This document shows positions 1 to 10,290 of a DNA stretch of 64,000 nt, piece after piece. The notes beneath the pieces are model-generated. The model did no database searches, was not told the origin of the DNA, and was given only the letters and a program-made list of their open reading frames with translations. The stretch comes from Spisula solida (taxonomy: Eukaryota > Mollusca > Bivalvia > Venerida > Mactridae): the NCBI GenBank assembly GCA_947247005.1, contig OX365944.1, forward strand, positions 22,233,501-22,297,500, in the 5' to 3' direction. The translations under genes and the position numbers were made by a program. Position 1 is the stretch's first letter; each line of letters begins with the position of its first letter.

Positions 1-920
1 TGGGACAAGGAAGCACTGTTTGTGAGTTCTGCTAAAGGTTGTGTTGTGATGTTTCATCTGGGAATGGATGTATGCAGACTCTCTACTTTTAATGCTCATC
101 CTTGCAGCATACAGGACTTATTTGTCCTTGAACAAAATCTTATCACTGTTGGTGAAATCGTGGAGATGAAGGTCTGGTCTGTGAACACACTCCTGCAAGA
201 TTCAGACTCACAAACAAAAGTCATTGTTAATAAAAATGAAGACTTGTTGGACCAGGTGGATGTTCTTGCTGTTGCTTGTACTGAAGATGGTGATAAACTA
301 CTGACCTGCCATGACATAGGTGTGGTGAAACTATGGAATCTGAAGACTCAGGAATATATCAGAAGTTACAGCATACAGATAGCAGCAAACATCATACATG
401 TGGTATCTGACGAGCTGGTTGCATTCCACGACACCACACAGGGTATGATGGTCATACTGGATATTGTTGCATGGGAAGAAGTTATCATGATCCCTCCAAC
501 CATTTCTAACATTCTTGATTCAACAATGAGCTCAGACAGGGAGTCTATGTTTCTGTTTAGTGCTTCAAAGAAGGGCAAAGAACAGGTGGATGTTATAAGT
601 ATGAAATTGCGAAAGATTTCAAAGACTATACATCTGAAAAATGGGCTGACTTACAAAGATCTGACAATCTTTCTGTCTGGAAATGAAAGGTATCTGGTGA
701 TTCGACACAGAATATCGGAGAAGGAATTTAAGCAGATCAAGGCTATGTGGAAGAGTGGAGGTTTCTCCAGCCAGAACCATCGATACAGATTTACCGCCAT
801 AGATTTGTCGCAAGGGTCGGGGGCTTTGATTCCCTGTAGTCGACAGCTGTCTAAAATACCAACTTTGGGGTTAACTGCTGAGTCATACAGTGGAAACACA
901 ATCCTTGTGTCTTCAAGGCG
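1..920 (+). CDS. WD40-repeat protein, partial internal exon (NACHT/WD-repeat-like)
   Basis: The frame is open from base 1 and is cut by the window edge, so the N-terminus is missing. The roughly 306 residues show several WD-type beta-propeller blades. The clearest are a blade ending in KVWSVNTL (about residues 57-64) and one reading DIGVVKLWNLKTQEYI (about 105-120), with a degenerate blade around MMVILDIVAWEEV. The exon stops at a consensus donor (gcg|gtaagaaa at 921) in phase 2 and joins exon 1611-1860 in frame. WD propellers are protein-interaction scaffolds. The irregular blades separated by charged linkers resemble the C-terminal half of NACHT/WD-repeat (NWD1/NWD2-like) proteins, which are numerous in molluscs. 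The WD40 assignment is strong; the NWD family is inference, because no NACHT domain lies in the window. A different large WD40 scaffold is possible. Confidence 0.85.
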
Positions 921-1610
921 GTAAGAAAATTACACTTTACATTTATTAGTACAGCTTGAAACATTTTTTGTTGGTTTAAATTTTATATTCAGCCCTTTAA
1001 CTGTGGAATTTTGGGTAATTTTTCGTCATTTGATTTTAAATTGATAATTTTATATGATTGTCTAAGTCTTTACAATTTTACACTTGAAAATATTTTCCTA
1101 GTTTTTACTTTTTTTTGTTACATTTGATACTATGCCATTGGTTGGTACTGTACAAAGTTATGTGTATTAAACAAGTAGTTAACTAAAATAGCAATACTTA
1201 TTAGTCCCTACCGGTTTTTGACCGGAGGGGACTATAGGTTTGCTGTCAGTCCGTCTGTCAGTCAGTCCGTAAAAAAAAATCTGGATCCTGACATAACTCA
1301 AACAGTTTCCAAGCTAGGTTTATGAAACTTGGTATGTGGATAGGGGGCAATAAGGGGATAATGCATATCCAAAAATATTTTGATTCCGACCAAAATTTTT
1401 GTTGCTATGGCAACAGAAACATTGAAAATGGCTTAAAACCGGTAGGGGACTTCTGTATTGCTTGCAATTCTTAATTACTTGTTATTACTATACAAATAGA
1501 TGCTCAGTGTTAAATTTGGTATCTGAGACAGATATTTTTATGCTTGTGTTATAAACAAAACATACAGTGTTAAACTTACATCTGTCATAATATAGAAATT
1601 CTGTTTCTAG
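921..1610 (+). other. Intron of the WD40 gene
   Basis: The 690 bp between the matched donor (gtaag at 921) and acceptor (ctag at 1609-1610) is AT-rich. It contains one full-length dispersed repeat at 1202-1482 and nothing else I recognise. Confidence 0.75.
1202..1482 (+). mobile_element. MITE-like element with CCTACCGGTTT termini, copy 1
   Basis: The left end is tagtccctaccggttttt and the right end reads aaaccggtaggggact, forming inverted termini. A conserved tail (ttgcttgcaattcttaatt) follows. The interior matches the copy at 2182-2460 along its whole length, including 'ggatcctgacataactcaaa' and 'tgctatggcaacagaaac'. There is no coding capacity, so it is non-autonomous. Confidence 0.75.
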
Positions 1611-1860
1611 ATATATATTGATATGGGATATACCAACTGGACGCTGTGATTCTATGCCTACTAAGGGCTCCAAGGTTGGAATGTTTTACCGTCCCCGGTA
1701 CTGTGGGAATGATTGTAGTGGCGGGAACTCACATGTACTGCAGTCACCTGATCAGACATTTGTTGTCAGTGGTAGTGAAGATGGATATATGTTTGTATAT
1801 TCTGCAAAAACTGGTATACCTCGAGGTGGAGTGAAGCCATCAACCAAACACACCGCAGGG
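1611..1860 (+). CDS. WD40-repeat protein, penultimate recognised exon
   Basis: The acceptor is ctgtttctag just before 1611 and the donor is ggg|gtatgt at 1861. The phase-2 end of the previous exon (cg) plus the first base gives an Arg codon, and the frame stays open for all 250 nt, ending in phase 0. The product continues the propeller with YILIWDIPTG, a canonical W-D strand with a Thr-Gly turn, then a blade containing SPDQTFVVSGSEDGYMFVYS. The loop between them is Cys- and Gly-rich (RYCGNDCSGGN). Both flanking introns carry a copy of the same 280 bp transposon (1202-1482 and 2182-2460), so this exon sits between direct repeats. Splice signals, continuous frame and WD motifs agree well. Confidence 0.85.
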
Positions 1861-1953
1861 GTATGTTACATTAGTCATGTTATAACATCATTCAGTAACC
1901 AAAAAATACAGCACAGTGGTATAATATATTATAAAAAAATATCCTGTTATGGT

Positions 1954-2152
1954 ATCCTTGATAGCTTAGTGGTAGAGCGTCGGCTTTGATTGCAATGGTT
2001 GAAGATTCAATTCCAGACCATTACCATCCTAAAGTCGTTAAAAAATAGTACTGGTATATCTCCTCTGCTCGATGCTCAGCATAGTTTGTTCCTTTTTACA
2101 GCTTGTTCGCCCGGTGTCAGGATAATATGACTTGGTAGACCAGTGTTGACCA
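1954..2152 (+). mobile_element. tRNA-derived SINE
   Basis: The tRNA-like head contains an A box (tagcttagtggtagagcg) and a degenerate B box (gaagattcaattcc). It is followed by a body with 'ctcctctgctcgatgctcag' and 'gtgtcaggataat', which recur in copies at 8799, 58608 and, reversed, near 22340-22550. It lies in the second visible intron of the WD40 gene. Confidence 0.65.
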
Positions 2153-2181
2153 GTTATTAAAAATAGCCCTGAATTGATTAG

Positions 2182-2460
2182 TAGTCCCCTACCGGTTTTT
2201 TACCAGAGGGGACTATAGGTTTGCCCTCCGTCCATCAGTCTGTCCGTCTGTCAAAATATCTGGATCCTGACATAACTCAAACTGTTTGCTAGCTAGGCTT
2301 ATGAAACTTGATATGTGGATAGGGGACATTAAGGGGATTATGCACGTCTAAAAATATTTTGATTCTGACAAAAATTGTGGTTGCTATGGCAACAGAAACA
2401 TTGAAAATGGCTTCAAACCGGTAGGGGACTTCTGTATTGCTTGCAATTCTTAATTTCTTG
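2182..2460 (+). mobile_element. MITE-like element with CCTACCGGTTT termini, copy 2
   Basis: It is in the same orientation as the copy at 1202-1482 and close to identical to it by eye. It has tagtcccctaccggtttt on the left, aaaccggtaggggact on the right, then the same tail. It lies in the intron after exon 1611-1860. Confidence 0.75.
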
Positions 2461-2718
2461 TTTATTATACCATAGATTTTCTCCTGTTAAAAATGATAAT
2501 GATCTGTTGCTCAAGAAAGGGCTTGGTAGCAGTAACCTAGATAAGTGCTGAGAAATGTGGTAGTGTGTCGTTGCCTAGACATAGTAAAGCACTTGATAGT
2601 TGGTTAGGCAGCAGGCTCCATATGTATATTATGACAGGTAACTCTTGTTGACATGTTGTATAAAATGTATTATACTTACCTCCCTTTATATGATTTTTTG
2701 TTCTATTTATTACTATAG

Positions 2719-2943
2719 GTGTCAGCAGTTGCTATCTCACCAGACAATCAATGGATCGTGTCTGTCAGCATGAACCATGTTCTCAAACTCTGGGATTCAC
2801 AGACTGGTACCGAGCAGTTCTCAGTCCGTCTTGATGCAAAAATTCACAGTCTACGTTTCTCACCAAATTCGGACTATGTGGTGTTCTATACAGGATCTTC
2901 GACTACCAGAGTGGGTATATTCTCAATACCCACTGGGAAGTAA
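2719..2943 (+). CDS. WD40-repeat protein, last recognised exon with stop
   Basis: The acceptor is tattactatag before 2719, and the phase 0 entry matches the previous exon. It encodes two blades: SAVAISPDNQWIVSVSMNHVLKLWD, a textbook WD repeat, and IHSLRFSPNSDYVVFYTG followed by VGIFSIPTGK. The frame reaches TAA at 2941-2943, giving 464 residues for the visible three-exon chain. The stop overlaps a possible donor (gggaa|gtaaaa, GT at 2940-2941), so the true gene may continue past it. A tRNA-derived SINE begins only about 22 bp after the stop, in the 3'UTR or an intron. Start, frame and motif evidence is strong; whether this is the true C-terminus is uncertain. Confidence 0.8.
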   Translation: MSAVAISPDNQWIVSVSMNHVLKLWDSQTGTEQFSVRLDAKIHSLRFSPNSDYVVFYTGSSTTRVGIFSIPTGK

Positions 2944-2965
2944 AACATTATCATTCATGTTAGCA

Positions 2966-3380
2966 GTGGATTTAGCTCAGTGGTAACGCACTGGACTGTA
3001 AATCCTGAGGTTGTGGGTGTGCCCTGGCATTGGAACTTGACATTTCTGAAATATTTATGATATTTCCCGCTATATCTGACCATGTGGTCTGCAAAGTATC
3101 TGGAAGTGCTAGGAAGCTGTGTATCGGTGCTATACACCGGACACATTGAAGAACCAGGCTGTCTATTCGAAATGAGAGCTAGGCGCACTTCTGCAGCGCC
3201 AGACATGCCTGTATCTAATGTCTCTCTCTCCCTTCAGGGACTATCCCTCAGTCTGTCCCTCTGGTCAGATCATGCTGTATCTGCACTGGTAGAGGATGTA
3301 CCTGCGCCCTTGTGGATGCAACACTATAATGTAAAGTGCATTTGAACGTTTGTTCGCATGAAAAAGAGACTATATAAATC
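2966..3380 (+). mobile_element. tRNA-derived SINE directly after the WD40 stop codon
   Basis: The head (ggatttagctcagtggtaac, then actggactgtaaatcc) is tRNA-like. The body carries 'gctatacaccggacacatt' followed by gaagaacc, matching in reverse the 'gtgccaagtgtatagcac' segment of the SINE at 10735-11100. That shared core marks one SINE superfamily. The 3' part, ending in atgaaaaagagactatataaat, is typical of a SINE tail. The right limit is approximate. Confidence 0.6.
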
Positions 3381-3527
3381 TGGCATATTTATATTTATTT
3401 ATCAATGGTTGATACTTGCAGATATCGCATCTATGACTATTCACTATTACAAACACAGTCAGATTTGACTACTTTTGTTTACAATTTATTTTGTATATTT
3501 TTCACTAACATTGTCTGTGATACACCA

Positions 3528-3719
3528 GGGGTGATATTCACCAAGCATCTTAAGTTTTTCTTAAAAGTTTTTTAGAAGCATTATGTTAAGAGCTACAGGT
3601 ACAAAAATCGCAAAAGAAAACATGGGTTATTCTTAGTTTCTTGGGAAATGCAGCTCAATTGTTTAACTTATGTCAAAATATTTAAGTTTTCCCTTAAGAT
3701 GCTTTGTGAATACAAGCCC
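3528..3719. mobile_element. MITE with 27 bp terminal inverted repeats (CTTAAG core)
   Basis: The left arm (3528-3554) contains attcaccaagcatcttaag. The right arm (3693-3719), reverse complemented, contains attcacaaagcatcttaag. The 192 bp element has no coding potential. Its outer motif, CAAAGCATCT, is shared with the elements at 4091 and 29790. Confidence 0.75.
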
Positions 3720-4090
3720 AGTACTATAAATTATTGAATATGATACGTCTACTTATAAAATATAAAATGCGCCATTGAAATGGATTGAACAGTTTTGTTC
3801 AAAGTCTCTGTATTGGTGTAAGCTGGGAAGAATCAGGTTACAATCCATGTATCCATCTAGGTACATAGAATGCTCAGTGATCTCAGACATTTATCCGTCC
3901 GTCCATCTGTACATATATGTTTGAAAAGGCACTGTCCAGGGATAATATTTGTAGATGTTTGTTTTGTTGGCCAGTGTGTCCTTCCGTAAAGTACTGGTAA
4001 GAAAAATGATCACAAATGTTTGGGTCACTTATTTATCATGTTACACTATATTTTTATTTATGTTGATATGTAAATTGGTCATTAATATTT
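3720..4090. other. AT-rich stretch, no gene seen
   Basis: No splice-bounded open frame, RNA gene or repeat boundary is recognisable here. Confidence 0.5.
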
Positions 4091-4329
4091 GGCCCTGATC
4101 TCCCAAAGCTTCTCAAGTAGAAATCTCAGCTCTAATTGAGAATTTGCTAAAACCTAAGTTTGAGACAAATCTAACGTTTAGGCACTTAAAATTGTACTGT
4201 AAAAAACTTTACAATATTTCTGTTTCGTGATAAAGATTTTGTGTCTGGTCTTAGATGAGAAGGTTGAACTGAGACTATACCTGAGTTGAGACTTAGCTCA
4301 AATTGAGATGCTTTGTAAAGTCAGTGCCA
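4091..4329. mobile_element. MITE with CCCAAAGC-CTCAA termini
   Basis: The left end is ggccctgatctcccaaagc, followed by a Leu-zipper-like run of ctcaag/ctcagct motifs. The right end, ctcaaattgagatgctttgt, is its imperfect inverse. The terminal sequence matches the element at 29790-30045. Confidence 0.6.
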
Positions 4330-5097
4330 GATATGTTAGCTCTGCAATGCTGCTATATTTCCCTGCAATGCCAATCAAATGCATCTTTTATAGAATAGTA
4401 ACGTTCATCCTAACTCCTAACATGTTTACATTCCTTCTACTAAAACTGCTGGAAAGTGTGTTTGATGCTCGGTCACTTCTCATTAACTTTCACAACAAAC
4501 AAAGTTTTCTTGCTGATATTAATTCTGCAGTTACTGTATTATTTCCGCCTGATTTATTGTGCTTGGGGGAGACATGTTGCTTTCTTTCTGGATCCATGTC
4601 TGTCACAAAGTTTATCCTCTTTTAATGTTCTCCTTAAACATTGGTCAGATTTCAATGAAACTTTAAAGCAAACTTGGTACCAAGCCTAGTTATACATTTT
4701 GTTTTGGGTCACATTATTTTTGTAGGAGATGTTTTTTTGTTGTTGTTTTTTTCATGACCTTTCTATACAAACATTTTCGATTGCTATATTGTTTATTTTG
4801 TATATAATAATGCCATGCCTTTTTCTAGTTGAACTGTATAAAATGTATTCAAAGATGATGGTCAATGTACAAATCTTAATAAACTTAATACAGTTCTTCT
4901 ACTGCATAAACATTGTTGTCAATATATGTGATATTATTTTATTCAAGAGTCAGATTATTGTTCAATTATTTTTTTATTGTTGTCAATGTTGAGTTGAAGA
5001 CATTGCGTAAGACAAAATCAGTTGTTAATTTGCTCAAATGTATAATATTTTCATACTAGTTACTTTACAAAATTGTTGATTAACATTTGCATGAATA
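4330..5097. other. Intergenic or 3'UTR sequence with a candidate poly(A) signal
   Basis: No gene is recognised. AATAAA occurs at 4878-4883 and could end the WD40 transcript if the 3'UTR spans the SINE and MITEs, but this cannot be shown from sequence alone. Confidence 0.3.
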
Positions 5098-5326
5098 CCC
5101 AAGCGTGGATCCAGAGGGGGTCCGGTCCCCCACTGGAATTTTGGCAAAAAATGTGGTTATTTCATATATTGACATTGGATTGTCAGGGCTAAGAGTCTGA
5201 TCAGGGTAACCCTTAATGAAATATGGCTGGTTGGACACTTGCAGAAAAACAGCTGGTCCAACCCCTTCCTGAGACAAAATGTTTGTTTGGATTCCCACCG
5301 CATGAGAAAAAATTCTGGATCCATGC
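5098..5326. mobile_element. Dispersed element with GGATCCA termini, copy 1
   Basis: The termini gcgtggatccaga (5103) and its near-inverse tctggatccatgc (ending 5326) form short inverted repeats. A 9 bp direct repeat, gcatgaata, flanks the element at 5089-5097 and 5325-5333. The interior (gtcagggctaagagtctgat and similar) is related to the element at 55965-56174. Confidence 0.6.
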
Positions 5327-5333
5327 ATGAATA

Positions 5334-5849
5334 TTTCGGATATAAATCAGAACGTTCCTGTATGGAGATAAGTTGAAATGTGTCAGCATGGAGTAAAGGA
5401 CTACATAAACCACGCACTATTAATTGTCACTGTCTTTTAATTTAAGTGAGATGCTAAATATTGCGTAGATCACAGATTATGAGAAAGTCGTCTCAGTATA
5501 AATGTATCGCACAGATGAAAGTCTGCATCTGTTAACGGATCTGTTGTTTATATTTGTTGTTTGATGAGAGAATTCGATACTATTAGTGTTTGATTCATCA
5601 GTTCACAGCTCAGTAAAACTCGCTAATCACTCAAATATTATGTTTCTTCGGTTGTTTTATCGTCACTCTTTGAAGATAGGAACGACATTTTTTATATTTC
5701 AACTGAAACGAAAAATGACTGTTGCATCATGTGTATGCATTAACATTCTTCCACCAATTCTTATATTGTTTATGTATAGATATATTTATAACACCAGTTG
5801 CAATTATTATACAGGGTTGATTTCTTCCTATACATTATATTTGTGGAAT
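5334..5849. other. AT-rich stretch, no gene seen
   Basis: No supported exon, RNA gene or transposon end is visible. Confidence 0.5.
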
Positions 5850-6360
5850 TATTTCCCTTTTTCAGTGCATTATCTACAGTCATTCCACTGTCATTGTTTT
5901 TTTAATTGTCTCCCTATGGTTGTATGGCATCTTTGTTTCCCTTTCTTTGTTGAGCTGTATTGACAGAGAATTGTACAGCTTTTGCCAAGCTTTTGTTGTT
6001 AAGTTGTTTCCCTTTAATCATTATGCTGTCTTTTCGAATTGTTTCCCTTTGTTGTGCTTTCATTTTAATGTTTTGTATTGGAGTTGTTTCCCTTTAATCA
6101 TTACGTTGTCTTTTCTAATTGCTTCCCTTTGTTGTGCCTTCATTTCAATGTTTTGTAGAGTTGTTTCCCTTCATCTTAATGTTATCTTATAGAGTTGTTT
6201 CCCTTTGTTGTGGGGTCATTGAAAAATTGTTTCAATGTTTTGTAGTTATTTCCGTTTCTTTACTGGGTTGTTTCTTACTGATTGCTATACTGCCATTTCA
6301 ATTGTGTTTAAAAAACAGATTAACTGTCTTTTGTTGAGTTATTTCCCTTTGATTGTTTTG
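5850..6360. repeat. Degenerate minisatellite with TTGTTTCCCTTT motif
   Basis: The motif gttgtttcccttt and variants occur about ten times at irregular spacing (roughly 30-65 bp), mixed with 'aatgttttgta'. Open frames across it are low-complexity Phe/Cys/Leu-rich strings and are not genes. Confidence 0.55.
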
Positions 6361-6582
6361 CTGTCATACTTGTATATCTTTGATATAATGCCTAGGACTG
6401 TACTGTTGAGTTAATACAACTAATTCATACAAGAAAATGCAATCAATGCAATCGGTTTAAAGAAACCTTTAAATGTTTGTGTTGTGTTTGAATCAATTTG
6501 TATTTGAAAATTTTCTACTGATGTGCACTTTGTTTTATCATAGTGATTGTTAATTGTCATTATGTTGTACTTACTTCTGTCT

Positions 6583-7013
6583 GGCCCCAATTCCACAAAA
6601 AAACTCAAGTTATTGCTCAGCTGAGACTGTTATTTTGAATTTATTTTATGACTACAATTATAATCTTGTGATGTAGATTGCTACCTGGATCTGTGTATTT
6701 ATTGCTAAATAATGATATAGTAGGTGATTTTTGTATAAAATGCTCATGAAAATCCAACAGTAATGAATAATAATGAATGTCATACTTGAGCTTGTTATAG
6801 CAGACTTAAGTTTTTGCTTTAGATGTTTATAACTTTAAAACACTATTTTCTGTAAAAATCAGCCTTATTATGAATTGCTCTATTAAATTGGCATCTAACT
6901 GTGATGAAACAATATATACAAGCATATATTTGAGTCATTTAACCAACCAGAGATGTTTTTAAAATAGCAGTCTAGCTGAGCAATAACTTAAGTTTTATCA
7001 AGGAATTGGGGCC
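6583..7013. mobile_element. MITE with about 40 bp terminal inverted repeats
   Basis: The left arm begins ggccccaattccacaaaa and runs through caagttattgctcagct. The right arm, reverse complemented, begins ggccccaattccttgata and runs through taagttattgctcagct. The roughly 430 bp element is AT-rich inside with no coding frame. Confidence 0.8.
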
Positions 7014-7611
7014 TGGAGAATTATTCTATATCAAAAGATCCTTTTATGTAGTTCAGTTTCATTTGAGGCCTCTTTCGGGTATTTCCGTTTGTTTTCATAC
7101 ATGACACATAATAATTATAGTCAAATAAATACACTAATGTTATGTTATTTTGCTTATAAATGCTCTGTTAACATTATTTTAACAAAATTAAATTGTGTTG
7201 TTTATATGCTATGTATGTACTTGTTGCTGTGTTGTGGTTTGTCAAACTGAGGATGAGTCAGAAAATTTGATGTACAAACAACATTAAGTTTACTGTTACA
7301 CCTGTTTGTTGATATACATGTATTTGTGTTTATAATTAGGACCACAAGTCTATAAAAACCAGTTCACAGCATGATCTACAGTATTTCTTCAATATTTTTA
7401 CACGGTTTCCTACAGAAAATATTGGTTATTTGATTAGCAGTCTGGTACACGTAGCCCAAGCCAAAGGGATTCAACACGCTTAAAAAAAAGGGTCAAATCC
7501 CTGTGGCCCAAGTAAATTAAAAAAAAAATGTATTTTTCATTTACATACTTGTATACTAATATAAGTTCATGAATTTTACTTTCGCATCTTATTTTGTTTA
7601 AATGATATGGT
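7014..7611. other. AT-rich stretch, no gene seen
   Basis: Sequence is AT-rich with no recognisable exon or repeat boundary. Confidence 0.5.
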
Positions 7612-7852
7612 TATAGTCTGTTTAATCAGGTCTGTCACTTGTATACAAACATTGCAATGTCATAACATTGTACTTTTATTGTTTTAAACATTTCAATTGG
7701 AGAAAAAGGCTGTGAAAACAAATACCTTATTCACTAAGCTAAATGCTAATACACATTGTGTCCATTAAAATAATATATTAATAAGAAAAATTGCAATGTT
7801 TATAAACAGGGTGTTATGTAAACCAGTGACTGACCTGATTAAACGATTTATA
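7612..7852. mobile_element. TATA-ended MITE (family T), copy 1 of an adjacent pair
   Basis: The element begins tatagtctgtttaatcagg and ends cctgattaaacgatttata, forming inverted ends. Internal sub-terminal blocks 'cacttgtatacaaacattgc' and 'attgcaatgtttataaacag' are also inverted. Related copies are at 7864-8105, about 13385-13572 and 51237-51629. Confidence 0.75.
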
Positions 7853-7863
7853 CCTCTGACTGG

Positions 7864-8105
7864 TATAAATCGTTTAATTCTGGTCAGACACTTGATTACA
7901 AAAAATTGTGTTCATAAACATTGCAATATCTCTAATTAATGTCTTATTTTAATATATAGTATGTGTATTAGTATGTAGCTTAGTGAATTAGGTATTGGTT
8001 TTCACTGCAATTTCCTCAAATTAAAATGTTTAAAACAATAAAAATACATTGTTATTATATTGCAGTGTTTATATACAGGCAACAGACCTGATTAAACCGA
8101 CTATA
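7864..8105. mobile_element. TATA-ended MITE (family T), copy 2 of an adjacent pair
   Basis: It runs from tataaatcgtttaattctgg to cctgattaaaccgactata. It shares the same internal blocks as copy 1 (ttgtgttcataaacattgc; ttaaaatgtttaaaacaata). Only 11 bp separate it from copy 1. Confidence 0.75.
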
Positions 8106-8647
8106 GTTGGCCAGATTGACACCTATAATTTGTCTCAATAATTATTATTTACACATTATTTAATATTACTTCTGCATTTAGAATTTATATCGAAAATTAG
8201 TAACTTAACTGATATTTTATATAAATGTTATGCACTTATATTTGTACATGTATTACTGTACTACAAATTAGTTTTGTGATATTTACACTTACGTACGTTT
8301 TATCTAATTGTTGTTTCTAATGTTGTTGTTATTTATAAAATAATATACACTATACACCGCTTATTATTCAATATTAAATAATAAAATAACCAGAAAAGGA
8401 GTTTTTAGTTTATTTCCAAAGTTTGCAAAGGAATTGTTTACTTCATGCTCAGCAACAATGAAAACTTTATTCATTTGTGTAACCAGTGCGGTATCTTGGT
8501 TGGCTTGTGTTTCTCAAGTGTTATGTTACTGGACCAGTATGTCCCAGGTTGATATTAAAGAGTGCATTTGTTTTCTACTATTGCTCATATCAGCAAAGCA
8601 AACACTTTCGCTTGAAACAATAAGCTGATTATCTATCTGTAGGTAAT
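8106..8647. other. AT-rich stretch, no gene seen
   Basis: A 64-codon open frame at 8434-8628 lacks splice context or family resemblance and is treated as chance. Confidence 0.5.
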
Positions 8648-8773
8648 CACAGGTTACTGTATCATTGATAAAAAGTAAAAACATTTTTTTTGTAATATTT
8701 ATCTTACCTTAGATTACATAAAATTTCAACAAAAAAAAAGACATACTGTTTATCAATGATGTAGTAACGTGTG
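8648..8773. mobile_element. CACAGGT-ended hairpin MITE, copy 1
   Basis: The left arm cacaggttactgtatcattg and the right-arm reverse complement cacacgttactacatcattg form about 30 bp inverted repeats around an AT-rich loop. A better-preserved copy is at 30648-30756. Confidence 0.7.
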
Positions 8774-8798
8774 TAGGTAATGGACTAATTGTCTGACT

Positions 8799-8985
8799 CA
8801 ATAACCTAGTGGTAGAGCGTCTTTGAGTGTGCAAGGTCTTTAGATTGATCCCAGACTGTGTCATACCAAAGGTGGTGAAAATTGTACAGGTATTATCTCC
8901 CTTGCTGAACGTTCAGCAAACCGGTTGTTCCAGGTAACTGCTGATTTGCCTGATGCCAGGATAATGTACCCAGGTAGTCTCCTTG
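8799..8985 (+). mobile_element. tRNA-derived SINE
   Basis: The A box (aacctagtggtagagcg) and a weak B box (agattgatccc) precede a body with 'tatctcccttgctgaacgt' and 'gatgccaggataatgtaccc'. This matches the copies at 1954 and 58608. Confidence 0.65.
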
Positions 8986-8987
8986 GT

Positions 8988-9185
8988 ACTGTTTTATCAA
9001 AGCACTTACGGATATCTTAAACTTGCGTTCAAAATTAAATTGTAATTATTTTACAACTGGAAATAAGGTACTAATGTGGTTTGTAGGAATTCATTTACTA
9101 AAAATTTATTAGTATTGCAACTCCATTTACCTTGTCGAAGTATTACAAAGAATTTAAATTTGATAAAGTGCTTGGATAAAACAGT
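8988..9185. mobile_element. MITE with ACTGTTTTATC termini
   Basis: The left end actgttttatcaaagcactt and the right-end reverse complement actgttttatccaagcactt differ at one base in 20. It lies directly against the SINE at 8799-8985. Confidence 0.7.
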
Positions 9186-9504
9186 TCCCTCTTGACTGAA
9201 ATTCTGATAACCAGCCGGACTTCAAATATTTTAAAATAAGGACTTCTGTAACGATAGGTTTATAGCAGTCAACGGTGAGTCTAATCATGAAGTTATGCCA
9301 TGTTAGGTGAATTATAATGGTCGACGGTCAGTGTGTTGACTCCATTTCATCCACTGGACATAGTGTATAGCGCTATAAGAGATTGTACAAGAAAAACAAC
9401 ATAAGGTAACTTAATTCACTCAAAACATTAAAAATGACATCCGAGATATGTAGAAAATAAATCATTATAGCATAACAATTGAGGCACTGGTGAAATTGAG
9501 AGTT

Positions 9505-10290
9505 CTTGCCCTTCATAACAACACAAAATGGTATCCCTTTTTTCTATGTGAGTTACCTCCCTTCCTATACCCACACAAAATGGTCTCCCTGTTTTCTATG
9601 TAAGTCTCCTCCCTTTCTATATACAACACAAAATTGTCTGTTTTCTATATGAGTTACCTCCCTTCTTATAACCACACAAAATTGTCTCCATGTTTTCTAT
9701 ATGAGTTTCCTCCCTTCCTGTAACCACACAAAATTGTCTCCATGTTTTCTTTATGAGTTACCTCCCTTCTTATAACCACACAAAATTGTCTCCATGTTTT
9801 CTATATGAGTTACCTCCCTTCTTACAACCACACAAAATTGTCTCCATGTTTTCTATATGAGTTTTCTCCCTTCCTGTAACCACACAAAATTGTCTCCATG
9901 TTTTCTATATGAGTTACCTCCCTTCTTATATTCACACAAAATTGTCTCCCTGTGTTCTATATGAGTTATCTCCCTTCTTATAACCACACAAAATTGTCTC
10001 CATGTTTTCTATATGAGTAGCCTCCCTTCCAATAACCACATAAAATGGTATCCCTGTTTTCTACGAGAGTTACTTCCTTTTCTATACACAACACAAAATG
10101 GTCTGTTTTCTATGTGAGTTATCTCCCTTTCTATAACCACACACACTTATCTCGCTGTTTTCTATATGAGTAGCCTCCCTTCCTATAACCACACAAAATG
10201 GTCTCCCTGTTTTCTACGAGAGTTACCTCCTTTTCTATACACAAAACAAAATTGTCTCCCAGTTTTCTATATGGGTGACCTCCTTTTGTT
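9505..10290. repeat. 52 bp minisatellite, about 15 units
   Basis: The unit contains aaccacacaaaattgtctcc and gagttacctccctt. The spacing is exactly 52 bp where it is clean (for example 9721 to 9773), with more divergent units at both ends. The inner 'gttacctccctt' string is a motif common in mollusc non-coding DNA. Confidence 0.85.

Noticed and set aside
5586..6337. Overlapping Phe/Cys-rich open frames
   Set aside because: Derived from the TTGTTTCCCTTT minisatellite; no splice sites or domains.
9505..10290. CRISPR-like array
   Set aside because: Units are contiguous 52 bp repeats without unique spacers, in eukaryotic DNA.
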